A DNA stretch of 5,104 nucleotides from Streptococcaceae bacterium. GTDB taxonomy: Bacteria > Bacillota > Bacilli > Lactobacillales > Streptococcaceae. Numbering within the stretch: the stretch's first letter is position 1; each line of letters begins with the position of its first letter. The DNA is taken from positions 1 to 5,104 of the forward strand of contig JAITHN010000163.1 of assembly GCA_031279745.1 (NCBI GenBank). Direction: 5' to 3'. Both the position numbers and the translations under genes were made by a program. The notes beneath the pieces were generated by a model. The model was not told the origin of the DNA, did not search any database, and was given only the letters and a program-made list of their open reading frames with translations. Positions 1 through 5,104 of this stretch are shown one piece after another.

Positions 1-168
1 ATAATCAATTACGGTTTCCACACGAGTCTGCTGCAACATGATTTCACTCACCCAGATTATATAAGGGTCCTGAACATCACGCCAAGGGAGTTTGCGATGG
101 TTTTTGAAGTACCAGTCTAGAAAGATTTGTTGAAATTCTTCGACATCTAGTTGCAAGTCAACGCTCAT
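1..168 (-). CDS. mutY: A/G-specific adenine glycosylase MutY (N-terminal part, cut by window edge)
   Basis: This is the N-terminus of MutY, the base-excision-repair glycosylase that removes adenine mispaired with 8-oxoguanine. The 56-57 visible codons contain the family block LPWR..DPY.IWVSE followed by IMLQQTRVETV. The glutamate of SEIMLQQT is residue 43 counting from the first ATG. It matches the catalytic Glu of the family (Glu37 in E. coli, Glu43 in the Geobacillus enzyme). The rest of the helix-hairpin-helix domain, the Fe-S cluster and the NUDIX-like domain lie outside the window. Two ATGs are adjacent, at 171 and 168. The AGGAGG at 180-175 is 3 nt from the first and 6 nt from the second, so 168 is slightly preferred. 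The gene overlaps the 3' end of recX by 9-14 bases in another frame, and its ribosome binding site lies inside recX. The two genes are therefore co-transcribed and probably translationally coupled. Identification is secure. Confidence 0.95.
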   Translation of the reverse strand, partial: MSVDLQLDVEEFQQIFLDWYFKNHRKLPWRDVQDPYIIWVSEIMLQQTRVETVIDY

Positions 169-961
169 CATTTTCCTCCTCGATCTTCTCAATAGCTTCC
201 TTAATCTTGGAAGGTTTGAAACCCTTCTGAAAGAGTTTTTGTTGGACTTTCCAATGAATTTCTTTTTTTGTTTTTCCGCGTGTCTGACGAAGAGACTTTT
301 CAGCAACTTTTAAAAGGAGGGTGAATTCTTCGTCCTCGCTTTTTTCAATGTCGAGGTTCTGCACGGCAAACTGGATGGATTCATTGGCAAATCCTTTTTG
401 CATGAGGTTGAGTTTTATTTTTTGGAGGCTTTCTTTTGTCGAAAGCCTTCGACATTGTTTGGAGAGTGTTGTAGCCACTTTGAGTGCAAGAAGAGACTCC
501 TCAGCGTATGTGACTTTTTCAAGAGTCTGATTGATGAGGGTTTCGGAAATACCTTTGAGTTTCAATTGCTGGCGTAGAACGTGTTTCCCTTTATTTCCTA
601 TTTTCATCTGTGTTTGAACAAATGCATCTGCATATTTGGCGTCATCTAAGTAGTTTAAATCAGACAATCGATTGAGAATGTTCTGTACTTCGTTCTCTTC
701 AATTCCTTTTTTTAAGAGGTATTGGGTCATTTCAAACGTAGAGCGCATCTTTATAGACAGATAACGAAGTGCGAGTGCAAAAGCGGAATACTGACGACTT
801 TCGTCTTCCAAAGCTTTCAGGCTACTTTCGTCAAATAACTTATCCTTAGTCAATTGGAATTTTACCAATATATCCTCATGTACGTTTAAAGACTTTGAAT
901 TGTCAAACGTAACTTTGAAAGTATCTTTTTTCCCAGTTTCTATTTTAACTATACGTATCAT
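158..961 (-). CDS. recX: Recombination regulator RecX
   Basis: This cytoplasmic protein of 267 residues matches the RecX family, which binds RecA filaments and modulates recombination and the SOS response. Its length fits Firmicutes RecX (about 260-270 aa). After an N-terminal arm (about 1-55) comes the helical RecX core. It begins with an LRYLSIKMRS-type segment (about 66-75), then a leucine-rich helix with LLKKGI (82-87), and then the diagnostic LSDLNYLDDAKYADAF stretch (99-114) and QLKLKGI (132-138). Further three-helix repeats with QKGF motifs follow near residues 188-191 and 245-248. The reading frame stays open 11 codons further upstream, but AGGAG at 971-967 lies 5 nt before the ATG at 961, so I take that start. 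The gene is divergent from rlmCD and leads a unit whose second gene is mutY. An antisense ORF at 321-530 is a shadow. The assignment follows from the fold-typical motifs and from the position next to rlmCD. Confidence 0.93.
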   Translation of the reverse strand: MIRIVKIETGKKDTFKVTFDNSKSLNVHEDILVKFQLTKDKLFDESSLKALEDESRQYSAFALALRYLSIKMRSTFEMTQYLLKKGIEENEVQNILNRLSDLNYLDDAKYADAFVQTQMKIGNKGKHVLRQQLKLKGISETLINQTLEKVTYAEESLLALKVATTLSKQCRRLSTKESLQKIKLNLMQKGFANESIQFAVQNLDIEKSEDEEFTLLLKVAEKSLRQTRGKTKKEIHWKVQQKLFQKGFKPSKIKEAIEKIEEENDER

Positions 962-978
962 AGAATCTCCTTTTTTGT

Positions 979-987
979 AGTATATCA
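979..987 (-). promoter_or_regulatory. Candidate extended -10 promoter for recX-mutY
   Basis: On the minus strand the sequence reads TGATATACT, an extended -10 element (TG-n-TATACT, five of six bases matching TATAAT). No good -35 box lies 16-18 bp upstream, which can be tolerated with an extended -10. The predicted start near 972 would leave a leader of only about 11 nt beginning at the ribosome binding site. That is unusually short, so the call is tentative. Confidence 0.35.
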
Positions 988-1041
988 TGACCAATCAAAC
1001 AAACTCGCATCTTTTTTGTTAAACTGATTAAGAGGTGGACT

Positions 1042-2418
1042 ATGGCAATTCAACTTTTTCAAAACCAAAAAATTCAAAATCTAAAAATCAAACGTCTTGG
1101 AATCAATGGAGAAGGTGTTTCTAACTATAAAGGAATGACGATTTTCGTCGAAGGAGCTCTTCCAAAGGAAGTAGTGGATGTGCAAATAAAAACCGTTTCA
1201 AAGCGTTTTGGCTTTGCAACGGTTTTAAAGATGAAAAAAGCGAGTAAAGATCGTGTACAACCGTTTTGTCATCTTTACGAAAGATGTGGGGGCTGTCAAA
1301 TTCAACATTTAAGCTACCCTGCGCAATTAGAGTTTAAGAAAGATCTTCTTCATCAAGCGCTTGTGAAGTTTAAGCCGAAAGGCTATGAAACATATAAGCT
1401 TTTAGACACGCTCGGTATGGGAAATCCTCTACACTATCGAAACAAGGCGCAGTTTCAATTTGGAAAAGGCAAAGGGAGCGTGGTGGCTGGACTCTATGCG
1501 ATGAACTCACATCAACTCATCGACCTCTCCAACTGTCCTGTTCAAGAGAAGTCGACACAACAAGTAGCAAATACAGTCAAGGAAGTTTTGAATAAATTCG
1601 GCGCTTCAATCTATGATGAGCGAAGGAATAAGGGACTGTTTAAGAGAATGATGATTCGCGTGGGAGTAATGACGGGTGAAGTTCAATTGGTGTTGATTAC
1701 CCGTACGAATGAATTTCCAAAGAAAGAAGAAATCATAAGCGAAATCAAAAGGATTCATCCAGAGATAAAAAGCATTATGCAAAATATTCAACCGAAAGTG
1801 AGTAGTGAAATTTTTGGTGAGAAGACGATTTTACTTTCAGGCAAGCGAGCGATTGTCGAGCGCTTAGAGGAGTTGAGTTTTGACCTATCTGCGAGAGCTT
1901 TCTTCCAACTCAATCCTGCTCAGACGAAGATTCTTTATGAAGAGGCAAGGCGTGCCATTCAAGTTGATGCGGAAGATACTTTAGTAGATGCGTACTGCGG
2001 AGTAGGGACGATTGGACTCTCTTTGGCAAAGCAGGTGAAGAAGATTTTAGGGATGGATATTACGCCGCAAGCGATTGAAGATGCATTGGTCAATGCCAAA
2101 AATCTTGGAGTGGAGAATACAGAGTATGTTGTTGGAAAGGCAGAAGAAGTCTTGCCTAGGTGGGTACGCTCTGGTGAAAAGATTACGGGAATCATCGTTG
2201 ATCCACCAAGAACAGGGCTTGATGAGGCACTCATCCGCACCATTCTAACCATTCAACCGGAAAAGTTTGTGTATATTAGTTGCAATGTTTCCACTTTAGC
2301 AAGAGATTTAGTAGAGATTGCGAAAGTTTATGATGTGGAATACATGCAATCCGTTGACATGTTCCCGCACACGGCTAGGTGTGAAGTTGTAGTAAAATTA
2401 ATAAAAAGGAGGGGATGA
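1042..2418 (+). CDS. rlmD: 23S rRNA (uracil-5-)-methyltransferase RlmCD/RlmD (RumA family)
   Basis: This 458-residue enzyme belongs to the TrmA/RumA family and makes 5-methyluridine in 23S rRNA using S-adenosylmethionine. Gram-positive members (B. subtilis YefA/RlmCD) modify both U747 and U1939, so dual specificity is likely but inferred. An N-terminal TRAM-type RNA-binding domain spans about residues 8-65. The [4Fe-4S] ligands are C76, C82, C85 (C-x5-C-x2-C) and C165 in LSNCPVQ. The SAM site includes DAYCGVGTIGL (316-326), an acidic residue in GMDIT (337-341) and DPPRTGLD (387-394). The nucleophile is C414 in YISCNVSTLARDL, and E448 in RCEVVVKL is the expected general base. All catalytic residues are present. 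Many relatives have SCNP where this one has SCNV. AGAGGTGG at 1031-1038 precedes the ATG. A weak extended -10 (TGTTAAACT, 1017-1025) is the only promoter hint. The next gene starts one base after the stop. Confidence 0.95.
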   Translation: MAIQLFQNQKIQNLKIKRLGINGEGVSNYKGMTIFVEGALPKEVVDVQIKTVSKRFGFATVLKMKKASKDRVQPFCHLYERCGGCQIQHLSYPAQLEFKKDLLHQALVKFKPKGYETYKLLDTLGMGNPLHYRNKAQFQFGKGKGSVVAGLYAMNSHQLIDLSNCPVQEKSTQQVANTVKEVLNKFGASIYDERRNKGLFKRMMIRVGVMTGEVQLVLITRTNEFPKKEEIISEIKRIHPEIKSIMQNIQPKVSSEIFGEKTILLSGKRAIVERLEELSFDLSARAFFQLNPAQTKILYEEARRAIQVDAEDTLVDAYCGVGTIGLSLAKQVKKILGMDITPQAIEDALVNAKNLGVENTEYVVGKAEEVLPRWVRSGEKITGIIVDPPRTGLDEALIRTILTIQPEKFVYISCNVSTLARDLVEIAKVYDVEYMQSVDMFPHTARCEVVVKLIKRRG

Positions 2419-2419
2419 A

Positions 2420-2830
2420 ATGGATCCACGATATTCAAAATGGCAACTGATCATTGTCGAAGTCTTTATCAAATTAATTTGGTTGACCTTATTCCTTCCG
2501 TGGTTTTACCTAAACAAAGGAGGCGGAGTTGAAATTAGCACCATTGTAGGCTATGAATACCTCTTAAAACGTCCAGGAATGCTCTTCTTGTTTTTGGCAA
2601 TCATGGGAATTCACTCCATTGTCTATTATAAGTCAACGGATGAACGTAAAATTATACAACTCACCCTTTCAATAGCGTTGTTTGCGATGACAATAGAGCC
2701 GTTCATGGTCTATGGTCAGGAGTTGTTCTCTGTTTTTGAATTTGGATATGTTGTCTTTTTCGTATTGGTATTGATACTCCTTTGTGTTGTGGCAATTCCA
2801 TTGACATGGGAATTTATCGAAAAGGAATAG
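2420..2830 (+). CDS. Uncharacterised small integral membrane protein (four predicted helices)
   Basis: I do not recognise this 136-residue protein. It is strongly hydrophobic, with four probable transmembrane segments near residues 9-30, 52-70, 79-98 and 108-130. Helix 1 is rich in aromatic residues and ends LPWFYLNKGGG. Between helices 2 and 3 lies a short charged loop (YYKSTDERK), and the C-terminus is charged (WEFIEKE). There is no signal peptide cleavage site, catalytic motif or cysteine pair. The ATG lies one base after the rlmCD stop codon. Its ribosome binding site (AAGGAGGGG, about 2406-2414) is inside the end of rlmCD, with about 7 nt from GGAGG to the start. It is therefore almost certainly translated from the rlmCD mRNA. 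Good codon continuity, a strong binding site and tight packing support a real gene. No function can be assigned, and a link to RNA methylation is not implied by co-transcription alone. Confidence 0.85.
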   Translation: MDPRYSKWQLIIVEVFIKLIWLTLFLPWFYLNKGGGVEISTIVGYEYLLKRPGMLFLFLAIMGIHSIVYYKSTDERKIIQLTLSIALFAMTIEPFMVYGQELFSVFEFGYVVFFVLVLILLCVVAIPLTWEFIEKE

Positions 2831-2856
2831 TTTGGTCATGTACAGAGAGTTTCCCG

Positions 2857-2899
2857 AAAAAAAACGCATGCGCCGTCTTGTAAACGGCGCATGCGTTTT
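2857..2899. terminator. Perfect-hairpin intrinsic terminator, bidirectional (repeat copy 1)
   Basis: AAAACGCATGCGCCG (2861-2875) and its exact reverse complement (2885-2899) form a 15-bp perfect stem, or 16 bp with T2876-A2884. The loop is short. Read on the minus strand, the stem runs into eight U (from the A-run 2857-2864), a strong terminator for the gntR transcript. Read on the plus strand it ends in four U only, a weaker terminator for the rlmCD operon. It lies between two convergent genes, where a shared terminator is expected. Confidence 0.9.
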
Positions 2900-3062
2900 C
2901 AACTAAATCCCAAATGCAGCGGATTAAAGCATTACTATTACTGTTCCTCTTTTTGCACTAAACAAACGCATGGCACCGTCTTGTAAACGGCGCATGCGTT
3001 TTCAACTAAATCCTAGATGCAGCGGATTAAAGCATTGCTATTACTGTTCCTCTTTTTGCACT
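2864..3062. repeat. Tandem direct duplication of a terminator plus the 3' end of the GntR gene
   Basis: Two copies of about 96-97 bp lie head to tail, 2864-2959 and 2966-3062, offset by 102-103 bases. Each contains a hairpin, the block TTTTCAACTAAATCC, the block ATGCAGCGGATTAAAGCATT, and CTATTACTGTTCCTCTTTTTGCACT (given here by its role). By my alignment there are four substitutions and one 1-base indel, so identity is about 95%. The right-hand copy contains the true last six codons and stop of the GntR gene (VQKEEQ then TAA). The left-hand copy keeps an exact relic of those same codons at 2938-2958 with no gene attached. Two of the differences are in the left hairpin arm. Confidence 0.93.
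2964..3002 (-). terminator. Second terminator-like hairpin (repeat copy 2)
   Basis: The right arm (2988-3002) is identical to copy 1, but the left arm (2964-2978) differs by one inserted base and one G-to-A change. In RNA from the minus strand the stem still forms: 9 bp, one bulged C, then 5 bp including one G-U wobble. It is followed by UUUGUUU. In plus-strand RNA the same change gives an A-C mismatch. This would be the first terminator met by gntR transcription, with copy 1 as backup. Confidence 0.6.
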
Positions 3063-3766
3063 TGTAATGCTGTATAGCTTCGAACGTCGAATCGATTTCT
3101 AGCGCGAGAGTATTCCATAGGGCGTCCATCTTTTAAATAGATGATTTGTTCCACTTCTAAAATAGGATCTGTTGCTTCAGCGTTCAAGTATTTCATGTCC
3201 CAAGAATCAGCTTTTCTGGCTTGAATAGAACGGAATGCTCCCCCAAACTTCAACCCCAACTCGTTTTTAATATAGTCATAAATGGAAGATTTGATATGAT
3301 CTTCATTTAATTTGACCACGATATGCGCGGGGAACCAAGTGTGTTCAAGGATGAATGGTTTATCATTTAAAATACGAAGACGAATGATTTTAAACACAGG
3401 CTGATCTGGGCCGATAAGGAGCTTTTCTTGCATGAATTCATCTGGGAATTCAAGTTCAAAGATTAAGCTTTCGCTTTCGACTTTATTGTCCGTTCCTCTA
3501 ACGTGATGAGTCAAACCTTGATACTCAGTTGCAGGAGACGTTTCACGGTCCCAAAGTTTTCGGTTTACGATTTTAGTTCCTGCTCCACGTCTAGAATAAA
3601 TCATCCCGTCCAACGCAAGTAAGCTTAAGGATTTTTTTATGGTCATCCGACTTACACCAAATTCTTCCACTAAGTCAACTTGATTTGGCATAAGCGTGTT
3701 TGGTGGATAAAACTCTGTTTCAATGCGTTCACGCAGCACTTTTGCAATTTCTTGATATTTTGCCAT
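3041..3766 (-). CDS. GntR family transcriptional regulator, HutC/UTRA type
   Basis: This 241-residue protein has the two-domain layout of HutC-subfamily GntR regulators. An N-terminal winged helix-turn-helix (about 1-70) contains MPNQVDLVEEFGVSRMTIKK (about 23-42, with the recognition helix in SRMTIKK) and the wing RRGAGTKI. A C-terminal UTRA effector-binding domain (about 90-235) contains FKIIRLRI, the FILEHTWFP strand, SIYDYIKNELGL and a final RPMEYSRARNRFD strand. Such proteins are usually repressors released by a small metabolite, often a sugar phosphate or amino-acid derivative. The ligand here is unknown. A TTG-initiated form would add four residues, but those codons contain the ribosome binding site GGAGG (3776-3772), 5 nt before the ATG at 3766, so the ATG is chosen. 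The gene is divergent from the ThrE-type exporter operon. An inverted repeat overlaps its -10 box, suggesting autoregulation. Its 3' end is duplicated downstream. The family assignment is firm. Confidence 0.93.
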   Translation of the reverse strand: MAKYQEIAKVLRERIETEFYPPNTLMPNQVDLVEEFGVSRMTIKKSLSLLALDGMIYSRRGAGTKIVNRKLWDRETSPATEYQGLTHHVRGTDNKVESESLIFELEFPDEFMQEKLLIGPDQPVFKIIRLRILNDKPFILEHTWFPAHIVVKLNEDHIKSSIYDYIKNELGLKFGGAFRSIQARKADSWDMKYLNAEATDPILEVEQIIYLKDGRPMEYSRARNRFDVRSYTALQVQKEEQ

Positions 3767-3795
3767 TATTTCCTCCAAATTGTATATCCTACTTG

Positions 3796-3820
3796 TGCTA
3801 TTATATTAAAAGTAATAGCA
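3796..3820. promoter_or_regulatory. Candidate operator: inverted repeat over the gntR -10 box
   Basis: TGCTATTA (3796-3803) and TAATAGCA (3813-3820) are perfect 8-bp inverted arms around a 9-bp A/T spacer. The element covers the gntR -10 box and part of its spacer, so a dimeric protein bound there would block transcription. The adjacent regulator is the obvious candidate. Two other partly symmetric sites lie close by: ATTAGTCTAAT (3820-3830, on the -35) and TTGTATAT (3780-3787). The latter resembles half of the TTGTATATACAA operator known for TreR-type GntR proteins. Which one is the real operator cannot be decided by reading. Confidence 0.45.
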
Positions 3821-3828
3821 TTAGTCTA
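3800..3828 (-). promoter_or_regulatory. Promoter of the GntR-type regulator gene
   Basis: On the minus strand a perfect -10 box TATAAT (3805-3800) lies 17 bp downstream of TAGACT (3828-3823), which matches four of six bases of TTGACA. Transcription would begin near 3793, giving a leader of about 27 nt that contains GGAGGA at 3776-3771. Spacing and leader length are both normal, so this is the best-supported promoter in the window. Confidence 0.7.
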
Positions 3829-3841
3829 ATATGTTTAATAA

Positions 3842-3870
3842 TTAACGAACTTGAGTTTCTAGAGTATGTT
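3842..3870 (+). promoter_or_regulatory. Weak candidate promoter for the exporter operon
   Basis: TTAACG (3842-3847) and TATGTT (3865-3870) are separated by 17 bp, each matching four of six consensus bases. The predicted start near 3877 leaves a leader of about 30 nt. The region is A/T-rich and other weak pairings exist, so this is only the best of several poor options. A weak promoter next to a regulator could mean the operon is regulated or poorly expressed. Confidence 0.25.
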
Positions 3871-3905
3871 TATTTGAAGACGAACTTTATTAAAGATTAA
3901 GGGTG

Positions 3906-4655
3906 ATGACATTGAAAAATGAAGATAAGATTTTGGAAATATGTCTAATAATTGGAAGAATTATGATGCAAAACTCTGCAGAAATGTATAGAGTGGAAGA
4001 TACCATCCTGAGAATTGGAAGAAAAGCAAAAGTTGAAATCGTAAGCTATACTACCCAAACAGGGATTTTTATCGGGGTGGAGGGCGTGGGAAATGTGAGA
4101 ATGGCACAAATTCAAGAGCGACGAATCAATCTGGATAAAGTCACGAAAGCGAATCAACTCAGCAGAGAATTTGCAAACGATGAATTAACGGAGGACGAGT
4201 TCTTAGCAAGACTGATTGCGTTAGAAAAAGAGAAACTCTTTTTCCCCATGTGGTTGGAAATCCTGTCTGCCGCAACGATTAGTGGGGGGATGATGATTCT
4301 TTTTGGTGGCATCCTGCCAGACGTCCCCGCTACCTTCCTTATTGGAGGAATCGCCTTCATCTTTTATTTGATCATGTTAAAAAATTTAAAGATAAAAGTT
4401 TTTGCAGAATTTATGGCTTCCCTTTTGGCAGGAGTACTCGTGATTTCAGCGATTCGTTTAGGGTTGGTAAGTATGATGAATACGGTGCTAATCGGGAGCG
4501 TCATGCCCTTTGTGCCTGGAGTTCATATAACGAACGCGGTAAGGGATTTGCTTGCTGGACATTTATTAAGTGGGATTTCAAGGTTTTTTGAGGCGATAAT
4601 GACTGCATGTGCAGTAGGTTTTGGCATTGCCTTTGCCTTTCAGATCATGATGTAG
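3906..4655 (+). CDS. ThrE-type exporter large subunit (threonine/serine exporter family, YjjP-like)
   Basis: This protein of about 249 residues matches the ThrE domain family (formerly DUF1212), the large half of a split transporter. A soluble N-terminal region of about 110 residues carries the family signature NSAEMYRVEDT (about 23-33), where Gly often stands in place of Ser, and a beta-rich part ending TQTGIFIGVEG. About five membrane helices follow (roughly 115-248). They include the highly conserved MPFVPGVHITNAVRD (200-214) and LLSGISRFFEA. Fused ThrE exports threonine and serine in Corynebacterium, while E. coli YjjP/YjjB has been linked to succinate export, so the substrate here is open. 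The start is ambiguous. A GTG at 3903 and this ATG are both too close to AAGGG (3899-3903), whereas a TTG at 3912 has ideal spacing to AAGGGTGAT and would give MKNEDKILEICL, a typical family start. The protein is 247-250 aa in every case. The partner gene follows 9 bases downstream. Confidence 0.9.
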   Translation: MTLKNEDKILEICLIIGRIMMQNSAEMYRVEDTILRIGRKAKVEIVSYTTQTGIFIGVEGVGNVRMAQIQERRINLDKVTKANQLSREFANDELTEDEFLARLIALEKEKLFFPMWLEILSAATISGGMMILFGGILPDVPATFLIGGIAFIFYLIMLKNLKIKVFAEFMASLLAGVLVISAIRLGLVSMMNTVLIGSVMPFVPGVHITNAVRDLLAGHLLSGISRFFEAIMTACAVGFGIAFAFQIMM

Positions 4656-4664
4656 GAGAAGTTT

Positions 4665-5104
4665 ATGGATTTTGTATGGAATGCTTTTTTACAGTTGAGT
4701 TTTAGTCTTGTCGCGACAATGGCAGTCTGTATTCTTTGGAATGTTTCAAGATATGTCCTTTTCTATTGCGGACTAACAGGGGCAATAGGATGGATGGTCT
4801 ACTGGGTTTTGACACAGTTTCATCTCTCAATTCCACTTGCTGCAGTTGCGGGAAGCGTTGTTGTGGCAATTGTGAGTAATCATTATTCAAGAAAATGTAA
4901 AATGCCTGTTACAGTGTTTAATATTCCCGGGATTGTGCCACTCGTCCCGGGGGGATTGGCATATGAAGCGATGAAAGACCTCGCTAATGGAGATTATCAG
5001 CATTTTATGCAGACTTCCGTTCAAACGGCGATGGTTGCAGTTGCCATAGCCATCGGTTTAATTTTAGCGGAAATTTTAAATCATAATATCCGCTCTTTCT
5101 TGAT
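4665..5104 (+). CDS. ThrE_2-type exporter small subunit (YjjB-like), cut by window edge
   Basis: This is the partner half of the split ThrE exporter (ThrE_2, formerly DUF3815). The 146 visible codons have no stop before the window ends. Since such proteins are about 145-160 aa, it is nearly complete. Membrane helices lie near residues 8-24, 30-50, 57-71, 85-100 (re-entrant or short) and 118-138. The conserved FNIPGIVPLVPGG followed by AYEAM (85-103) parallels the MPFVPGV motif in the large subunit, as expected for halves of one transporter. AGGAG at 4654-4658 overlaps the stop of the upstream gene and lies 6 nt before the ATG, so the two subunits are co-translated. Together they should form an inner-membrane efflux complex for a small amino acid or dicarboxylate; the substrate is unknown. 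An antisense ORF at 4702-4890 is a shadow. Confidence 0.9.
   Translation, partial: MDFVWNAFLQLSFSLVATMAVCILWNVSRYVLFYCGLTGAIGWMVYWVLTQFHLSIPLAAVAGSVVVAIVSNHYSRKCKMPVTVFNIPGIVPLVPGGLAYEAMKDLANGDYQHFMQTSVQTAMVAVAIAIGLILAEILNHNIRSFL

Noticed and set aside
1959..2252. Minus-strand ORF of 97 codons inside rlmCD
   Set aside because: It is antisense to the conserved SAM-binding region of rlmCD, whose reading is certain. The open frame is a by-product of its codon use.
2410..2450. A short ORF from the ATG overlapping the rlmCD stop (2415)
   Set aside because: It gives only 11 codons in another frame. The ATG at 2420 has the better spacing and opens a full membrane protein.
2669..2902. Minus-strand ORF of 77 codons over the end of the membrane protein gene and the hairpin
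   Set aside because: It is antisense to a well-supported gene, runs through the terminator stem, and has a low-complexity composition without a recognisable motif.
3034..3045. The 10-mer AGTAATAGCA of the candidate operator (3811-3820) also occurs, on the minus strand, across the gntR stop codon (3045-3036)
   Set aside because: Only one arm of the inverted repeat is present, the tract is A/T-rich and partly fixed by coding, and copy 1 of the duplication differs by one base. A chance match is likely.
2864..3062. Direct repeats as a CRISPR array or insertion sequence
   Set aside because: There are only two long copies, almost adjacent, that include a terminator and a piece of the neighbouring gene. 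There are no spacers, no transposase and no flanking target duplication.
3700..3900. Plus-strand ORF of 66 codons ending just before the exporter operon, as a possible leader peptide
   Set aside because: It starts inside gntR on the opposite strand, has no ribosome binding site, and covers the gntR promoter and operator region.
3767..3905. A riboswitch or T-box upstream of the exporter operon
   Set aside because: The spacer is only 139 bp, A/T-rich, and shows no T-box or conserved riboswitch core and no terminator hairpin. Its symmetry is better explained as protein binding sites.

Overview
The window looks like chromosomal DNA of a low-G+C Gram-positive bacterium (Bacillota), probably of the order Lactobacillales. 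This rests on A/T-rich third codon positions, strong GGAGG-type ribosome binding sites, and a recX gene head-to-head with an rlmCD-type rRNA methyltransferase, an arrangement I recall from streptococci and relatives. The species cannot be named from the sequence alone.

Layout: positions 1-961 carry two minus-strand genome-maintenance genes. recX is read first, and mutY overlaps its 3' end and runs off the left edge. An 80-bp divergent spacer (962-1041) separates them from the plus-strand pair 1042-2830: the 23S rRNA m5U methyltransferase RlmCD and an unrecognised four-helix membrane protein one base downstream. The convergent spacer 2831-3040 holds a near-perfect tandem duplication of about 97 bp. 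Each copy contains a terminator hairpin and the last codons of the gene that follows. Positions 3041-3766 encode a minus-strand GntR/HutC-type (UTRA) transcription factor. A 139-bp divergent spacer (3767-3905) holds its promoter and an inverted repeat across the -10 box. Positions 3906 to the right edge carry a plus-strand two-gene operon for a split ThrE-type exporter: a ThrE/YjjP-like large subunit and a ThrE_2/YjjB-like small subunit, the latter cut by the window end after 146 codons.

How they fit together: MutY (oxidative DNA damage repair) and RecX (modulator of RecA) share an mRNA. RlmCD modifies the ribosome and probably shares its mRNA with the small membrane protein. The GntR regulator is divergent from the exporter operon, so it may regulate both itself and the exporter. 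The ligand and the exported substrate are unknown.

Most of the window is ordinary core genome. I see no CRISPR array, IS element, prophage, tRNA or rRNA, and no clear case for a new multi-gene system. The most unusual parts are the terminator/gene-end duplication at 2864-3062, the candidate autoregulatory operator at 3796-3820, and the uncharacterised membrane protein coupled to rlmCD.
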